From Roseobacter ponti (GTDB lineage Bacteria > Pseudomonadota > Alphaproteobacteria > Rhodobacterales > Rhodobacteraceae), in the NCBI RefSeq assembly GCF_012932215.1, contig NZ_CP048788.1:1612001-1676000 (forward strand): a stretch of 64,000 nt of DNA, given 5' to 3'. Every line of letters starts with the position of its first letter. Positions within the stretch are counted from its first letter, which is position 1. Position numbers and translations under genes: made by a program. The notes beneath the pieces are model-generated. The model did not search any database, was not told where the DNA came from, and was given only the letters and a program-made list of their open reading frames with translations. Shown here one piece after another: positions 1 to 8,482 of the stretch.

Positions 1-596
1 ACGGCGAGCATCAGAACGGTGAAAACCACAACGGTGCGCAGCCGAACGCGGAAGACAGCGATTCCGCCGGGAATGAAAAAGCCGGTGAAACCGCCGCAGC
101 TGCTGCAGACAGCAGTTCGGATGAAGTGAATGCATCCGGTGCTGAAACTGCGGATGCGGAGGAAAAGCCGTCAAAGCCGAAAACGCGCAGCCGAACGCGC
201 AAGCCAAAGGCGGAGCCTGAAGCAGCCCCGGCTGACGAAACCCGGGCCGATGCGCCTGCGCCTGACGCAGAAGCGGCAGAGCCTGAGGCCAAACCGAAAA
301 CGCCCCGCAAGCGCGCAAGTCGTGCCAAAACCGCGAAAGCGTCGGACAGCACGGCGGAAAACACGCCGGCAGTAAACGGGGCCGATCAGGATGCGGCAGC
401 GGCGGACGCCGTCGCGGATGCGCCTGCGAAGCCCGCTGAGACACCGGCTCAGGAAATGCCGGAGCCTGTCGCAGAAACTGCCGAACCGGCTGCACAAACG
501 CCTGCACCTGAGCCTGAGGCCGCAGAACCGGTCGCAGATGCGCCAGAGAAGGCGTCAAAGCCCAAGCGCAAAGGCTGGTGGTCGCTGGGCGGCTGA
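1..596 (+). CDS. rne: Ribonuclease E C-terminal tail (partial, 5' end outside window)
   Basis: The reading frame is open from the first bases of the window (frame starting at base 3) to the TGA at 594-596. The visible part is a low-complexity Ala/Pro/Glu/Lys-rich tail with arginine- and lysine-rich patches (SRTRKPK, TPRKRASRAK) and ends in KPKRKGWWSLGG. Roseobacter RNase E proteins commonly have an acidic/basic disordered tail with a Trp-containing end of this kind. RNase E is the endoribonuclease that organises the RNA degradosome through such a tail. The catalytic S1/RNase H-like part is outside the window, so the identification rests on tail composition, the end motif and the following TusA-like/ccdA genes. 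A different Ala-rich protein cannot be excluded. Confidence 0.7.
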   Translation, partial: GEHQNGENHNGAQPNAEDSDSAGNEKAGETAAAAADSSSDEVNASGAETADAEEKPSKPKTRSRTRKPKAEPEAAPADETRADAPAPDAEAAEPEAKPKTPRKRASRAKTAKASDSTAENTPAVNGADQDAAAADAVADAPAKPAETPAQEMPEPVAETAEPAAQTPAPEPEAAEPVADAPEKASKPKRKGWWSLGG

Positions 597-622
597 CCGC
601 AGTCCGGGATGATACTGAAAAA

Positions 623-647
623 GGCGGGCAAGGGGCCCGCCTTTTTT
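623..647 (+). terminator. Rho-independent terminator of rne
   Basis: A 7-bp GC stem (GGCGGGC at 623-629, GCCCGCC at 635-641) with a 5-nt loop is followed by six T residues. It lies 26 bases after the rne stop codon and just before the convergent TusA-like gene. Confidence 0.85.
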
Positions 648-654
648 CTGTGCT

Positions 655-888
655 TCAGCCGGCTTTGCGGATCACATAGGTCTGAACCGCACCATCTGAA
701 GCCGCCGATACCAGTTCGTGACCGGACTCTGCGCAGAAATGCGGAACATCGACCACTGCTGCCGGATCATCGGCAAGCACGGTCAGCGTCTCACCTGCGG
801 CCAGCGCCTGCAGACGTTTGCGCGCTTTGAGCACGGGCAGCGGGCACAGCAGCCCGGTCGCATCGAGGTGTGAGGCATCATCAGTCAT
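655..888 (-). CDS. TusA-family sulfurtransferase-like protein
   Basis: A 77-residue protein starting MTDDASHLDATGLLCP. The CPLPVLKARKRL segment near residues 15-26 is the TusA/SirA/YedF signature, with the Cys that accepts persulfide sulfur and the CPxP-type motif. The family are small cytosolic IF3-like sulfur carriers used in thiouridine synthesis, molybdenum enzyme maturation or other sulfur relays. The frame stays open upstream to 957, but family homology begins at the ATG at 886-888, so that start was chosen. It converges on the rne terminator and is divergent from ccdA, which suggests a redox/sulfur context without giving the partner. Confidence 0.85.
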   Translation of the reverse strand: MTDDASHLDATGLLCPLPVLKARKRLQALAAGETLTVLADDPAAVVDVPHFCAESGHELVSAASDGAVQTYVIRKAG

Positions 889-981
889 GAACCTGAGATA
901 TGCGGCATGTTTCACTCTGTCCACAAGGTTGTGACCAGCGGGGGCGTGACGCAGCATCGCAGATGAGCTAGGGGCTTTTAC

Positions 982-1734
982 ATGTTCGGAATTGAGATCA
1001 TTGACGCAGGGCTTCTGCCTGCCATGTTCGTGGCCCTCGCTGCGGGCGTGATCAGCTTTCTGAGCCCCTGCGTGCTGCCGATTGTGCCGCCCTATCTGGC
1101 CTATATGAGCGGCGTCAGCATGAATGAGATGACCGGCGAGACCGCAGCGCGCCGGCGCTCCGTCATTGCCGCCGTCTTTTTTGTCCTCGGACTGAGCACC
1201 GTCTTCCTGATCCTCGGCTTTACCGCGTCGGCATTCGGTGCGTTTTTCCTGCAGAACCAGGTGATTTTCGCAAGGGTCTCAGGCGTGGTAATCATCGTTT
1301 TCGGCCTGCATTTTCTGGGTGTTTTCCGGATCTCCTTCCTTGACCGTGAGGCGCGCATGGATGTGGGCGATAAGGGCGGATCGAGCTTTGGCGCCTATGT
1401 GCTGGGCCTTGCCTTTGCCTTTGGCTGGACGCCCTGCATCGGCCCGCAACTGGGCGCGATCCTGTCGCTTGCCGCCTCCGAGGCCTCGGTGACGCGCGGA
1501 ACGCTTCTGCTCGGGATCTATGCCGCAGGTCTCGGTATCCCCTTTCTGCTCGCTGCGATTTTTATGACCCGCGCCATCGGTGTCATGGACCGGCTCAAGC
1601 GACATATGCAGCTGATCGAACGGCTCATGGGTGGCCTGCTGCTGCTGGTGGGCCTTGCTATGGTGACGGGTGCCTTCACCACCTTTTCCTGGTGGCTGCT
1701 GGAGCAGTTCCCGGTCTTGGCAACCTTCGGCTGA
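982..1734 (+). CDS. ccdA: CcdA-family cytochrome c biogenesis / thiol-disulfide transmembrane protein
   Basis: A 250-residue polytopic membrane protein with about six hydrophobic helices. It has the paired CcdA motifs: SFLSPCVLPIVPPY near residues 26-39 and FGWTPCIGP near residues 147-155. The Cys in each motif is expected to shuttle reducing equivalents from cytosolic thioredoxin to periplasmic partners such as the apocytochrome c reduction pathway. Length is normal for the compact CcdA class (no periplasmic domains as in DsbD). AGGGG sits upstream of the start. It is followed after 52 bases, which include a short hairpin without a T-run (1753-1770), by the hydrolase-like gene, so cotranscription is possible. 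Confidence 0.9.
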   Translation: MFGIEIIDAGLLPAMFVALAAGVISFLSPCVLPIVPPYLAYMSGVSMNEMTGETAARRRSVIAAVFFVLGLSTVFLILGFTASAFGAFFLQNQVIFARVSGVVIIVFGLHFLGVFRISFLDREARMDVGDKGGSSFGAYVLGLAFAFGWTPCIGPQLGAILSLAASEASVTRGTLLLGIYAAGLGIPFLLAAIFMTRAIGVMDRLKRHMQLIERLMGGLLLLVGLAMVTGAFTTFSWWLLEQFPVLATFG

Positions 1735-1786
1735 TCCTTCAGAGTGGGCCTGTCCGCGCGTTATCGCGGAGCATTGAGGCCCGAGC

Positions 1787-3022
1787 ATGAGCAGCACGTC
1801 TGATCCACCAGTTCTGCGTCGCCGGGTGTTCTACATTTCCGGATATGATCCTTTCCCGCCCCGACGGTATCGCGAGCTTTACCGCAAAGAAGCCGCAGAT
1901 CAGGCGCAGATTTCAGGCTATGAGATCGATGTATCACGCTCAGCAGCCGGACCGTCTGAATGGCAGGTCTGTTCCACCCAGGACGGCCACCGGACCCTCA
2001 CATCGGTCAAGGTGCTGGTCTGGTCAGACATCGTGCGACAAAGTTTTCCGGCAACATCTGGTGGTACATATCTTGCGATGGTGCGCACCGCCCGGGTCTA
2101 TGTCTTCTCAGGTGCTTTGCAGCGTCTTGTCCGGCTGCGCAAAGGGCCGGTCATCGCTGCCTTCTATCCGGTTGTTATGCTTCTCTTCCAGGCCGCGCTG
2201 GCCCTCGCCGCTGCGTGTCTGGTTTTCAGGGGCGGCACCGGGCTGATGACCGGTGACCGGCTTATCATGCTCAGAACAGCGCTGGTTGCGGGGGCCGGGC
2301 TGGTTGCCGCGCTTGCGGTGCTGCGGGCATTCCGCGCGATGGATAAACGCTTCTTTGCTCACTATCTGATGCATGATTTTGCCTATACGGCCTCCGCCGA
2401 CGGGGCCTATCCTGCAGCGCTGTCTTACCGGCTGGACGGCTTTGCACAACAGATCCGGGATGCGCTGCAGGACGAGGCCGATGAGGTTCTCCTCGTCGGC
2501 CACTCTTCGGGGGCGTTTCTGGCCGTAACGGTGCTGGCGCGGCTGATGCGACGCGTGCCGCCTGACCCCGGTGGCCCTGTTCTCAGCCTGCTGACCCTGG
2601 GACAGGTGGTGCCGATGAAATCCTTTCTGCCGGGCGCTGATGATCTGCGCCGCGACCTGCGCGATATGGGCGCACAGAAGGAAATCTTCTGGGCGGATGT
2701 CAGTGCGCCGGGGGATGGCTGTTCCTTTGCGCTTTGCGATCCGGTGCGTGTTTCCGGGCAGGCGACACCTGACACGCGCTGGCCGCTCGTGCTTTCGGCG
2801 GCCTTTACGCAGACACTGTCTCCGGACCGCTGGCGCGCACTGCGCCGGCGCTTTTTCCGGCTGCATTTTCAGTATCTCTGCGCTTTTGACCGGCCAGGTC
2901 ATTACGACTATTTCCGCATCACAGCAGGGCCGCAAACCCTGCGCACCCGCTACGGCGGTCGTGCGTCGTCTCCTTCGGTCATCACCACGGCGCTGAGCGG
3001 TCAGGCGCTGGCCACCGGATGA
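1787..3022 (+). CDS. Membrane-anchored alpha/beta-hydrolase-like protein
   Basis: A 411-residue protein that opens with a beta-strand-like stretch containing YISGYDPFPPRRY. It has two hydrophobic segments around residues 115-135 and 155-175, and a nucleophile-elbow motif LLVGHSSGAFLA around residue 240 (GxSxG). This suggests a serine hydrolase fold anchored in the inner membrane with the catalytic part in the cytoplasm. The acid and His of a triad cannot be assigned by eye. The start follows GAGG with good spacing. Its stop overlaps the start of the P450 gene by four bases (ATGA), so the two are translationally coupled and probably act on related substrates, possibly lipids; the substrate is unknown. 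Confidence 0.65.
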   Translation: MSSTSDPPVLRRRVFYISGYDPFPPRRYRELYRKEAADQAQISGYEIDVSRSAAGPSEWQVCSTQDGHRTLTSVKVLVWSDIVRQSFPATSGGTYLAMVRTARVYVFSGALQRLVRLRKGPVIAAFYPVVMLLFQAALALAAACLVFRGGTGLMTGDRLIMLRTALVAGAGLVAALAVLRAFRAMDKRFFAHYLMHDFAYTASADGAYPAALSYRLDGFAQQIRDALQDEADEVLLVGHSSGAFLAVTVLARLMRRVPPDPGGPVLSLLTLGQVVPMKSFLPGADDLRRDLRDMGAQKEIFWADVSAPGDGCSFALCDPVRVSGQATPDTRWPLVLSAAFTQTLSPDRWRALRRRFFRLHFQYLCAFDRPGHYDYFRITAGPQTLRTRYGGRASSPSVITTALSGQALATG

Positions 3023-4377
3023 CCGGCCGCATACCGCCCAAGCCTGCCGGCCGCAGGGGCAACGTTCCGCTCTGGCGCTATGCCCGGCTTTTCCGACGGG
3101 ATATTCTCTCGGCACAGCCTGATCGCCTTTACGGTGCCTGGATGGCGGTCTTCCGGACACCGTTCTTTCGCAGTGCGATGGTCAATGACCCGGAACTTAT
3201 CAACCTGCTGTTAAAAGAACGCCCTGCTGATTTTCCGAAATCCGGCCGTGTGAGTGAAGGGCTGAGGCCTTTGCTGGGCAATTCGGTTTTTCTGACCAAC
3301 GGTGATGACTGGGCCCGCCAGCGCCGGATTATCGATCCCGCTTTTGAAGGCGGACGGTTGCGCGACAGCTATCCTGCGATGCGGGCGGCGGCAGAGGCTG
3401 CAGCACTACGGTTTGAGGCAGCGGCTGGTCGTGAGACCGAGGTCGAGGCGATGACCAGCCATGCCGCCGCAGATGTGATTTTCCGCACGCTTTTTTCAGT
3501 GCCGATTGAAGATCAGACTGCGGCGGAAACCTTTGCCGCCTTTCGCCGGTATCAACGCGCGCAGCCTGTGCTGAATGCCGGCGCTCTCGTGCCGTTGCCC
3601 CGCTGGATGCCAAGGCTGTTTCGCCCGGGCACACGCGCGGCCGCCCGGCGCATCCGCGGGCTGATCGGTGCCATAACCGACCGCCGGCAGGCTGAGATTG
3701 CTGCGGGCACTGCACCTGCTGATCTGGCCACCGCGATCATGACCACAAACGACCCTGAGACAGGTGCACGATTTGAGGCACAGGAGATGATCGACCAGGT
3801 CGCGATTTTTTTTCTGGCAGGACATGAAACCAGCGCTTCCGCGCTGGCCTGGGCGCTCTACCTCCTTGCGCTTTATCCTGAGTGGCAGGAGCAGGTGGCC
3901 TCTGAAGCCCTCGCGGCTGATTTCAGTGACTTTACCGCCGTTACCGGGCTCAGGGTCACGCGGGATGTGTTCCGCGAAACGCTGCGGCTTTATCCGCCGG
4001 TTCCGATGATGGTGCGCGAGACCACACAGACCGAGATCTTTCGAAAGCGCCGCCTCGCACCCTGCACCCAGGTGGTGATCAGCCCTTGGCACCTGCACCG
4101 GCACAGCCGTCTGTGGAAAAACCCTGATGCCTTTGATCCCGGCCGCTGGCAGACCGGCAATGGCCGGGACTGCGCGCGTCGCGCCTATATCCCTTTCAGC
4201 GCCGGTCCGCGGGTCTGCCCAGGAGCTGGCTTTGCGATGATCGAAGGGGCCTGTCTTCTGGCACATATCCTCGCAGCTGTGCGGGTTGAGCTGACCGACA
4301 GACCGCCGCCGGTGCCGGTTGCGCATCTGACAGTGCGGGCACAGAGCGGCATCTGGCTGCGGCTTGTCCGGCGCTAA
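3019..4377 (+). CDS. Cytochrome P450
   Basis: A 452-residue soluble P450. The I-helix oxygen-binding motif FLAGHETSAS lies near residue 265, the ExxR motif in FRETLRLYPP near residue 319, and the heme-ligand loop FSAGPRVCPG near residues 392-401 with Cys about 399. These are the canonical catalytic signatures in the right order and spacing. The protein resembles bacterial CYP fatty-acid or terpenoid hydroxylases, but no substrate can be inferred. No ferredoxin or reductase gene is adjacent, so electrons must come from elsewhere. The gene overlaps the upstream hydrolase-like gene by four bases; no terminator is obvious before the aldolase gene. Confidence 0.92.
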   Translation: MTGRIPPKPAGRRGNVPLWRYARLFRRDILSAQPDRLYGAWMAVFRTPFFRSAMVNDPELINLLLKERPADFPKSGRVSEGLRPLLGNSVFLTNGDDWARQRRIIDPAFEGGRLRDSYPAMRAAAEAAALRFEAAAGRETEVEAMTSHAAADVIFRTLFSVPIEDQTAAETFAAFRRYQRAQPVLNAGALVPLPRWMPRLFRPGTRAAARRIRGLIGAITDRRQAEIAAGTAPADLATAIMTTNDPETGARFEAQEMIDQVAIFFLAGHETSASALAWALYLLALYPEWQEQVASEALAADFSDFTAVTGLRVTRDVFRETLRLYPPVPMMVRETTQTEIFRKRRLAPCTQVVISPWHLHRHSRLWKNPDAFDPGRWQTGNGRDCARRAYIPFSAGPRVCPGAGFAMIEGACLLAHILAAVRVELTDRPPPVPVAHLTVRAQSGIWLRLVRR

Positions 4378-4444
4378 CATATACCATCGTTCGCATCTGT
4401 GCTGTAACAAGGCGCAAGGGGCGGAATCAGAAGGGTTATTTACT

Positions 4445-5335
4445 ATGTCGGACCAGTCAAAGATGCGGGAACAGATGAAAACGGGTGCGGGATTTATCGC
4501 AGCCCTCGATCAGTCCGGCGGATCCACCCCGAAAGCGCTCAGCCTTTATGGCGTTGAGCCATCAGATTACAGCGGTGACGAAGAGATGTTCCGCGCCATG
4601 CACGACATGCGCGCCCGCATCATCCTTGCGGATGACTTCACGTCCGAAAAGGTCATTGGCGCGATCCTGTTTGAACGCACAATGAACGATACGATCAACG
4701 ACACGCCGGTGGCGGACCTGTTGTGGAAGAGCCGGGGTGTGGTACCCTTTCTGAAGATCGATAAGGGTCTGGAAGAGCAGGAAAACGGTGTTCAGATCAT
4801 GAAACCGATGCCTGGTCTGGAGGCTCTGCTGGAAATCGCCCGGGGCAAGGGAATTTTCGGCACCAAAGAGCGCTCTGTTATCCACGAGGCCGACAAGACC
4901 GGAATCGACGCCATTGTTGCCCAGCAGTTTGAGGTTGGTGCCACAGTCACAGCGGCCGGCCTCGTGCCGATCCTTGAGCCGGAGATCAACATCCACTCAG
5001 ACACTAAGGTGGAGGCGGAAACGCTGCTTGAAGCTGCCATTGCGCGGCATCTCGAGACGCTGCCGGACGGCGTGGATATCATGCTTAAACTGACGCTGCC
5101 GGACAGTCCGGGGCTTTATGACAAACTCGCAAAGCATCCGCGCGTTTTGCGTGTTGTGGCGCTGTCGGGTGGCTATTCGACCGATGAAGCTTCCGCAAAG
5201 CTCGCACAGAACAAGCATATGATCGCCAGTTTCAGCCGCGCGCTGACCGAGGGCCTTAATGTGAAAATGTCGGACAAAGAGTTCAACGATGCCCTGGGCA
5301 GCAATATCGACAAGATTTACCGCGCGTCGGTGTGA
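4445..5335 (+). CDS. fda: Class I fructose-bisphosphate aldolase
   Basis: A 296-residue protein, the usual length of the short bacterial class I (Schiff-base) aldolases. Recognisable family segments include GAGFIAALDQSGGSTPKAL near the N-terminus, ILFERTMN, and a central block ending VPILEPEI. The enzyme cleaves or forms fructose-1,6-bisphosphate in glycolysis/gluconeogenesis. The open frame reaches back to 4364, but homology starts at MSDQSKMREQM, with GAAGGG-like ribosome binding sequence upstream, so 4445 was chosen. The 3' end overlaps the convergent ribbon-helix-helix gene by 19 bases. Confidence 0.9.
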   Translation: MSDQSKMREQMKTGAGFIAALDQSGGSTPKALSLYGVEPSDYSGDEEMFRAMHDMRARIILADDFTSEKVIGAILFERTMNDTINDTPVADLLWKSRGVVPFLKIDKGLEEQENGVQIMKPMPGLEALLEIARGKGIFGTKERSVIHEADKTGIDAIVAQQFEVGATVTAAGLVPILEPEINIHSDTKVEAETLLEAAIARHLETLPDGVDIMLKLTLPDSPGLYDKLAKHPRVLRVVALSGGYSTDEASAKLAQNKHMIASFSRALTEGLNVKMSDKEFNDALGSNIDKIYRASV

Positions 5336-5562
5336 TTGCCGCTCTGGCGGTCTTTCAGCGCTTTGAGCACATAGAGCCTGAGCGCCGAGGCCAGGCCCAG
5401 ATCGGTGCCGCGATTCACATCAATCTCGGCCACCAGTGCATTGATTGCGATACCTTTTTCTCCGGCGAGCGCCCGCAGCTCCTGCCAGAATTCGTCTTCC
5501 AGTGAGATCGAGGTGCGGTGACCCCTGAGGGTCACCGAATGCTTCACCGGTCGCCGGCTCAT
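5317..5562 (-). CDS. Ribbon-helix-helix (RHH_4-type) protein
   Basis: An 81-residue protein. The N-terminal beta-strand plus two helices (KHSVTLRGHRTSISLEDEFW, then LRALAGEKGIAINALVAEID) match the ribbon-helix-helix DNA-binding fold of the RHH_4 family common in alphaproteobacteria. Members are often annotated as AidA-like or hypothetical; function is not established. Its ATG overlaps the TGA of the DUF4169 gene by four bases, and both lie directly downstream of fumC, a common order in Rhodobacteraceae. That implies one fumC transcript. The C-terminus runs 19 bases into the end of the convergent aldolase gene. Confidence 0.8.
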   Translation of the reverse strand: MSRRPVKHSVTLRGHRTSISLEDEFWQELRALAGEKGIAINALVAEIDVNRGTDLGLASALRLYVLKALKDRQSGNHTDAR

Positions 5563-5735
5563 GTCTCGCGCTTGTGGGCCTCAAGGTTGCGCGCGATCTT
5601 TTCCGCGCGGGCTTTGAGCTGTTCTTTTTGGGTTCTGGTCTGCCCGAAGGCCACGGCGTTTTCGTCCGCCCGGGCTTTGCGCGACGCGCGGTTGCGCTCT
5701 TTTTTCACCTTATTGAGGTTGATGGGCGTGCTCAT
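5559..5735 (-). CDS. DUF4169 family small basic protein
   Basis: A 58-residue gene. The protein starts MSTPINLNKVKKERNRAS and continues with an Arg/Lys/Ala-rich helix to AHKRET. This matches the DUF4169 family of very short, highly basic alphaproteobacterial proteins of unknown function. It starts 9 bases after the fumC stop codon and overlaps the RHH gene by four bases (ATGA), so it is the middle gene of a fumC-DUF4169-RHH operon. The small size, strong charge and conserved linkage are the evidence; no function can be assigned. Confidence 0.85.
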   Translation of the reverse strand: MSTPINLNKVKKERNRASRKARADENAVAFGQTRTQKEQLKARAEKIARNLEAHKRET

Positions 5736-5744
5736 TGGCGCTCC

Positions 5745-7136
5745 TTATCTGGGGCCGGTCATGTTCTCCGGGCGCACCACGCGCTCGAAGGTCTCTGCAT
5801 CGACGAACCCCAGGGCAATCGCCTCTTCTTTCAGGGTCGTACCGTTCTTATGGGCCGTTTTCGCGACTTTGGTGGCGTTGTCGTAGCCGATTTCAGGCGC
5901 CAGAGCCGTAACCAGCATCAGACTTTCGCGCATCAGCTTCTCGATCCGGACGGCGTCGGCCTTCAGGCCGTCCACCAGATTGTCGGTAAAGGCTGAGGAG
6001 GCATCGCCGAGAAGCTGCATTGATTGCAGGACGTTATAGGCCATCATCGGTTTATAGACGTTGAGCTCGAAATGCCCCTGACTGCCGGCAAAACCAACCG
6101 CGGCATCATTGCCCATCACGTGCACACAGACCTGCGTAAGTGCCTCGCACTGCGTCGGGTTGACCTTGCCCGGCATGATTGACGAGCCGGGCTCATTCTC
6201 CGGCAGGATCAGCTCGCCCAGACCACAACGCGGACCTGAGCCCAGCAGACGGATGTCATTGGCGATCTTGAAAAGCGAGGCGGCCACGGTTTTCAGCGCG
6301 CCTGAGATTTCGACCATGGCGTCATGGGCGGCCAGCGCCTCGAATTTATTGGGTGCGGTAACAAAGGGCAGACCGGTGATCCCGGCCATATTTTTTGCGA
6401 CCATCACGTCCCAGCCGGGCGAGGTATTGAGCCCGGTGCCCACGGCGGTGCCGCCCTGCGCCAGCTCGTAAATCCGCCCCAGCGCGTCTTTCACCCGCTG
6501 GATGCCCATGGCGACCTGATGCGTATAGCCCGAAAACTCCTGGCTCAGTGTCAGCGGGGTCGCGTCCTGGGTATGGGTGCGGCCTATTTTGATGATCCCG
6601 TCGAATTCCTCAACTTTGGACTGCAGTGCACCGTGCAGTTTTTCCAGCCCCGGCAGCAGCACATCGCGCGCCGTCATCGCCGCCGAGATGTGCATGGCCG
6701 TGGGGAACGTGTCGTTTGACGACTGGCCCATGTTGCAGTGATCATTGGGGTGCACGGGGTCTTTGGAGCCGATCTTGCCGCCCATGATTTCAATCGCACG
6801 GTTGGCGATGACCTCATTGGCGTTCATGTTCGATTGCGTGCCTGATCCGGTCTGCCAGACCACCAGCGGGAAATTGTCGTCGAATTTGCCCTCAACGACC
6901 TCACCGGCAGCCTCGATGATCGCTTTGCCGCGGTCCGCATCCAGCTTGCCAAGCTCAACATTGGCCTGGGCACAGGCCTTTTTGATGACCCCCAGCGCCC
7001 GCACGATGGCCACCGGCTGCTTTTCCCAGCCAATCGGGAAATTGAGGATCGACCGCTGTGTCTGCGCGCCCCAGTATTTATCGGCTGGAACCTCCAGCGG
7101 GCCAAAACTGTCAGTTTCTGTGCGGGTCGCGGTCAT
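5745..7136 (-). CDS. fumC: Class II fumarate hydratase
   Basis: A 463-residue enzyme of the fumarase/aspartase superfamily. Signature [11 protein letters not shown] lies near residues 316-326, and the substrate-loop segments [13 protein letters not shown] and [12 protein letters not shown] are present in the N-terminal half. It interconverts fumarate and malate in the TCA cycle without an iron-sulfur cluster. The frame is open upstream to 7226, but the ATG at 7136 ([12 protein letters not shown]) follows AAGGAG at good spacing and matches the family N-terminus. It heads the operon with DUF4169 and RHH genes. A 168-base region separates it from the divergent secreted-protein gene. Confidence 0.96.
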   Translation of the reverse strand: MTATRTETDSFGPLEVPADKYWGAQTQRSILNFPIGWEKQPVAIVRALGVIKKACAQANVELGKLDADRGKAIIEAAGEVVEGKFDDNFPLVVWQTGSGTQSNMNANEVIANRAIEIMGGKIGSKDPVHPNDHCNMGQSSNDTFPTAMHISAAMTARDVLLPGLEKLHGALQSKVEEFDGIIKIGRTHTQDATPLTLSQEFSGYTHQVAMGIQRVKDALGRIYELAQGGTAVGTGLNTSPGWDVMVAKNMAGITGLPFVTAPNKFEALAAHDAMVEISGALKTVAASLFKIANDIRLLGSGPRCGLGELILPENEPGSSIMPGKVNPTQCEALTQVCVHVMGNDAAVGFAGSQGHFELNVYKPMMAYNVLQSMQLLGDASSAFTDNLVDGLKADAVRIEKLMRESLMLVTALAPEIGYDNATKVAKTAHKNGTTLKEEAIALGFVDAETFERVVRPENMTGPR

Positions 7137-7304
7137 GGCGGCTCCTTGGGTGAAATTGTACTTAAAGGGGGTGTACCGTCGGGGAAGGGGCCGCGCAACA
7201 GCCAGATAGGTGGTCACAATATACACAGGAGCGTTGCAAGCTGCCCAACAGTCACTAAATTAACCTTATAAGACGATACCGCAGCATGGCCGGAGGAACA
7301 GTCG

Positions 7305-7859
7305 ATGCGCGAGCGAAATCCATTTACCGGGGTGCATCTGATCAGGCTGCTGCTGGCAGGGGCCCTGATGCTGATGGCCGCGACAGCGCAGGCTGACATT
7401 TCGCGGTTTGTGGGCAGCTACGAAGGATCGGCCGAGGTCATTTCAGCGGACGGCTCCACCATTCCGCGCGATATGAGCGTCAATATTTCCGAAACGGACG
7501 ACGGATTTAACGTGAGCTGGACGTCGACGACCTACAGGCCCGACGGCACGTCCAAGGAGAAATCCTATTCCATCGAATTTGTGCCCAGCGGACGCTCGGA
7601 CGTGTTTTCATCGGCGATGAAGCGCAATGTTTTCGGGCATGAGGTGCAGCTTGATCCGATGAAGGGCGAACCCTACGTCTGGGGCCGGATCGACGGGGAT
7701 ACGCTCAGCGTCTATTCGCTCTTTGTGGCCGAGGACGGTGGTTATGAGATCCAGCAGTTCAACCGGACGCTGGCGGAGGGTGGACTGGAACTGGAATATC
7801 AGGCGGTTCGCAACGGGGTGATCCAGCGCAAAGTAACCACGTTTCTGGAAAAGAACTGA
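7305..7859 (+). CDS. Hypothetical exported protein
   Basis: A 184-residue protein with a Sec signal peptide (hydrophobic segment LIRLLLAGALMLMAATAQA, cleavage expected after AQA near residue 30). The mature part is rich in beta-strand-like segments (FVGSYEGSAEV, GFNVSWTSTTY, LELEYQAVRNG) and could form a small lipocalin-like periplasmic barrel; this is inference only. A GGAGG sequence precedes the start. It converges on the SspB gene with only two bases between the stop codons. No catalytic motif is visible. Confidence 0.7.
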   Translation: MRERNPFTGVHLIRLLLAGALMLMAATAQADISRFVGSYEGSAEVISADGSTIPRDMSVNISETDDGFNVSWTSTTYRPDGTSKEKSYSIEFVPSGRSDVFSSAMKRNVFGHEVQLDPMKGEPYVWGRIDGDTLSVYSLFVAEDGGYEIQQFNRTLAEGGLELEYQAVRNGVIQRKVTTFLEKN

Positions 7860-7861
7860 GG

Positions 7862-8389
7862 CTACTTGCGGAAACTGTCCAGTGAGACGACTTCCGCGTC
7901 TTTTGCAGTCTTCCCGTCTTTTTCCCCCGACGTGACAGCCTTGCCTTTCCGGCTGCTCTTGTCGTCTTTTTTCTGTGCATCGGGCAGTTTCGCCGGGACC
8001 GGTGGCGTGCTTGTCTGCGGCGCTTCGTCGTCTTCGCCCTTGGTCTCGAACCTCAGGCCGAATTCCACGGAAGGATCCACAAAGGTTTTGATCGAATCGT
8101 AGGGGATATAGAGCGGCTCAGGCGCGTCGCCGAAGTTGAGCGTTACGGAAAACCCTTCGTCTGTCACCTCAAGGTTGTCGTACCAGTGCTGCATCACCAC
8201 AGTCATCTCGCCGGGGTAGCGGTCAGACAGCCAGTCGGCCAGTTCCGCATCCGGGTGGCTGGTATCGAATGTGATGAAGAAATGGTGCGCGCCCGGCAGC
8301 CCGTTATCACAGACATCCTGAAGCACTTTGCGGATCAGACCGCGCATCGCTTCGTGCATGAGATTGCCGTAATCAATGCTTCGGCTCAT
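7862..8389 (-). CDS. sspB: SspB-family ClpXP adaptor (alpha type)
   Basis: A 175-residue protein. The SspB fold occupies roughly residues 1-115: DYGNLMHEAMRGLIRKVL, then HFFITFDTSHPDA, PGEMTVVMQHWYDNL and FSVTLNFGDAPEPLYIPYD. SspB tethers ssrA-tagged substrates to ClpXP. The C-terminal 55 residues are a charged, disordered linker ending near VVSLDSFRK, in keeping with the ClpX-binding tail found in SspB proteins. AGAGGA precedes the ATG. The ssrA gene whose tag it should recognise lies about 2.8 kb away on the same strand. Confidence 0.88.
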   Translation of the reverse strand: MSRSIDYGNLMHEAMRGLIRKVLQDVCDNGLPGAHHFFITFDTSHPDAELADWLSDRYPGEMTVVMQHWYDNLEVTDEGFSVTLNFGDAPEPLYIPYDSIKTFVDPSVEFGLRFETKGEDDEAPQTSTPPVPAKLPDAQKKDDKSSRKGKAVTSGEKDGKTAKDAEVVSLDSFRK

Positions 8390-8482
8390 CGTAATCCTCT
8401 GCGCGGTCAGACTGCGTTGCTCAAAGCATAGCCGATTCCGTTGCGGATAAAAGAGGGCTTCCCGCTGAAATTGCGGGCAGTC

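Noticed and set aside
2108-3160. 350-residue minus-strand ORF
   Set aside because: Shadow of the hydrolase-like and P450 genes; no ribosome binding site or family motif.
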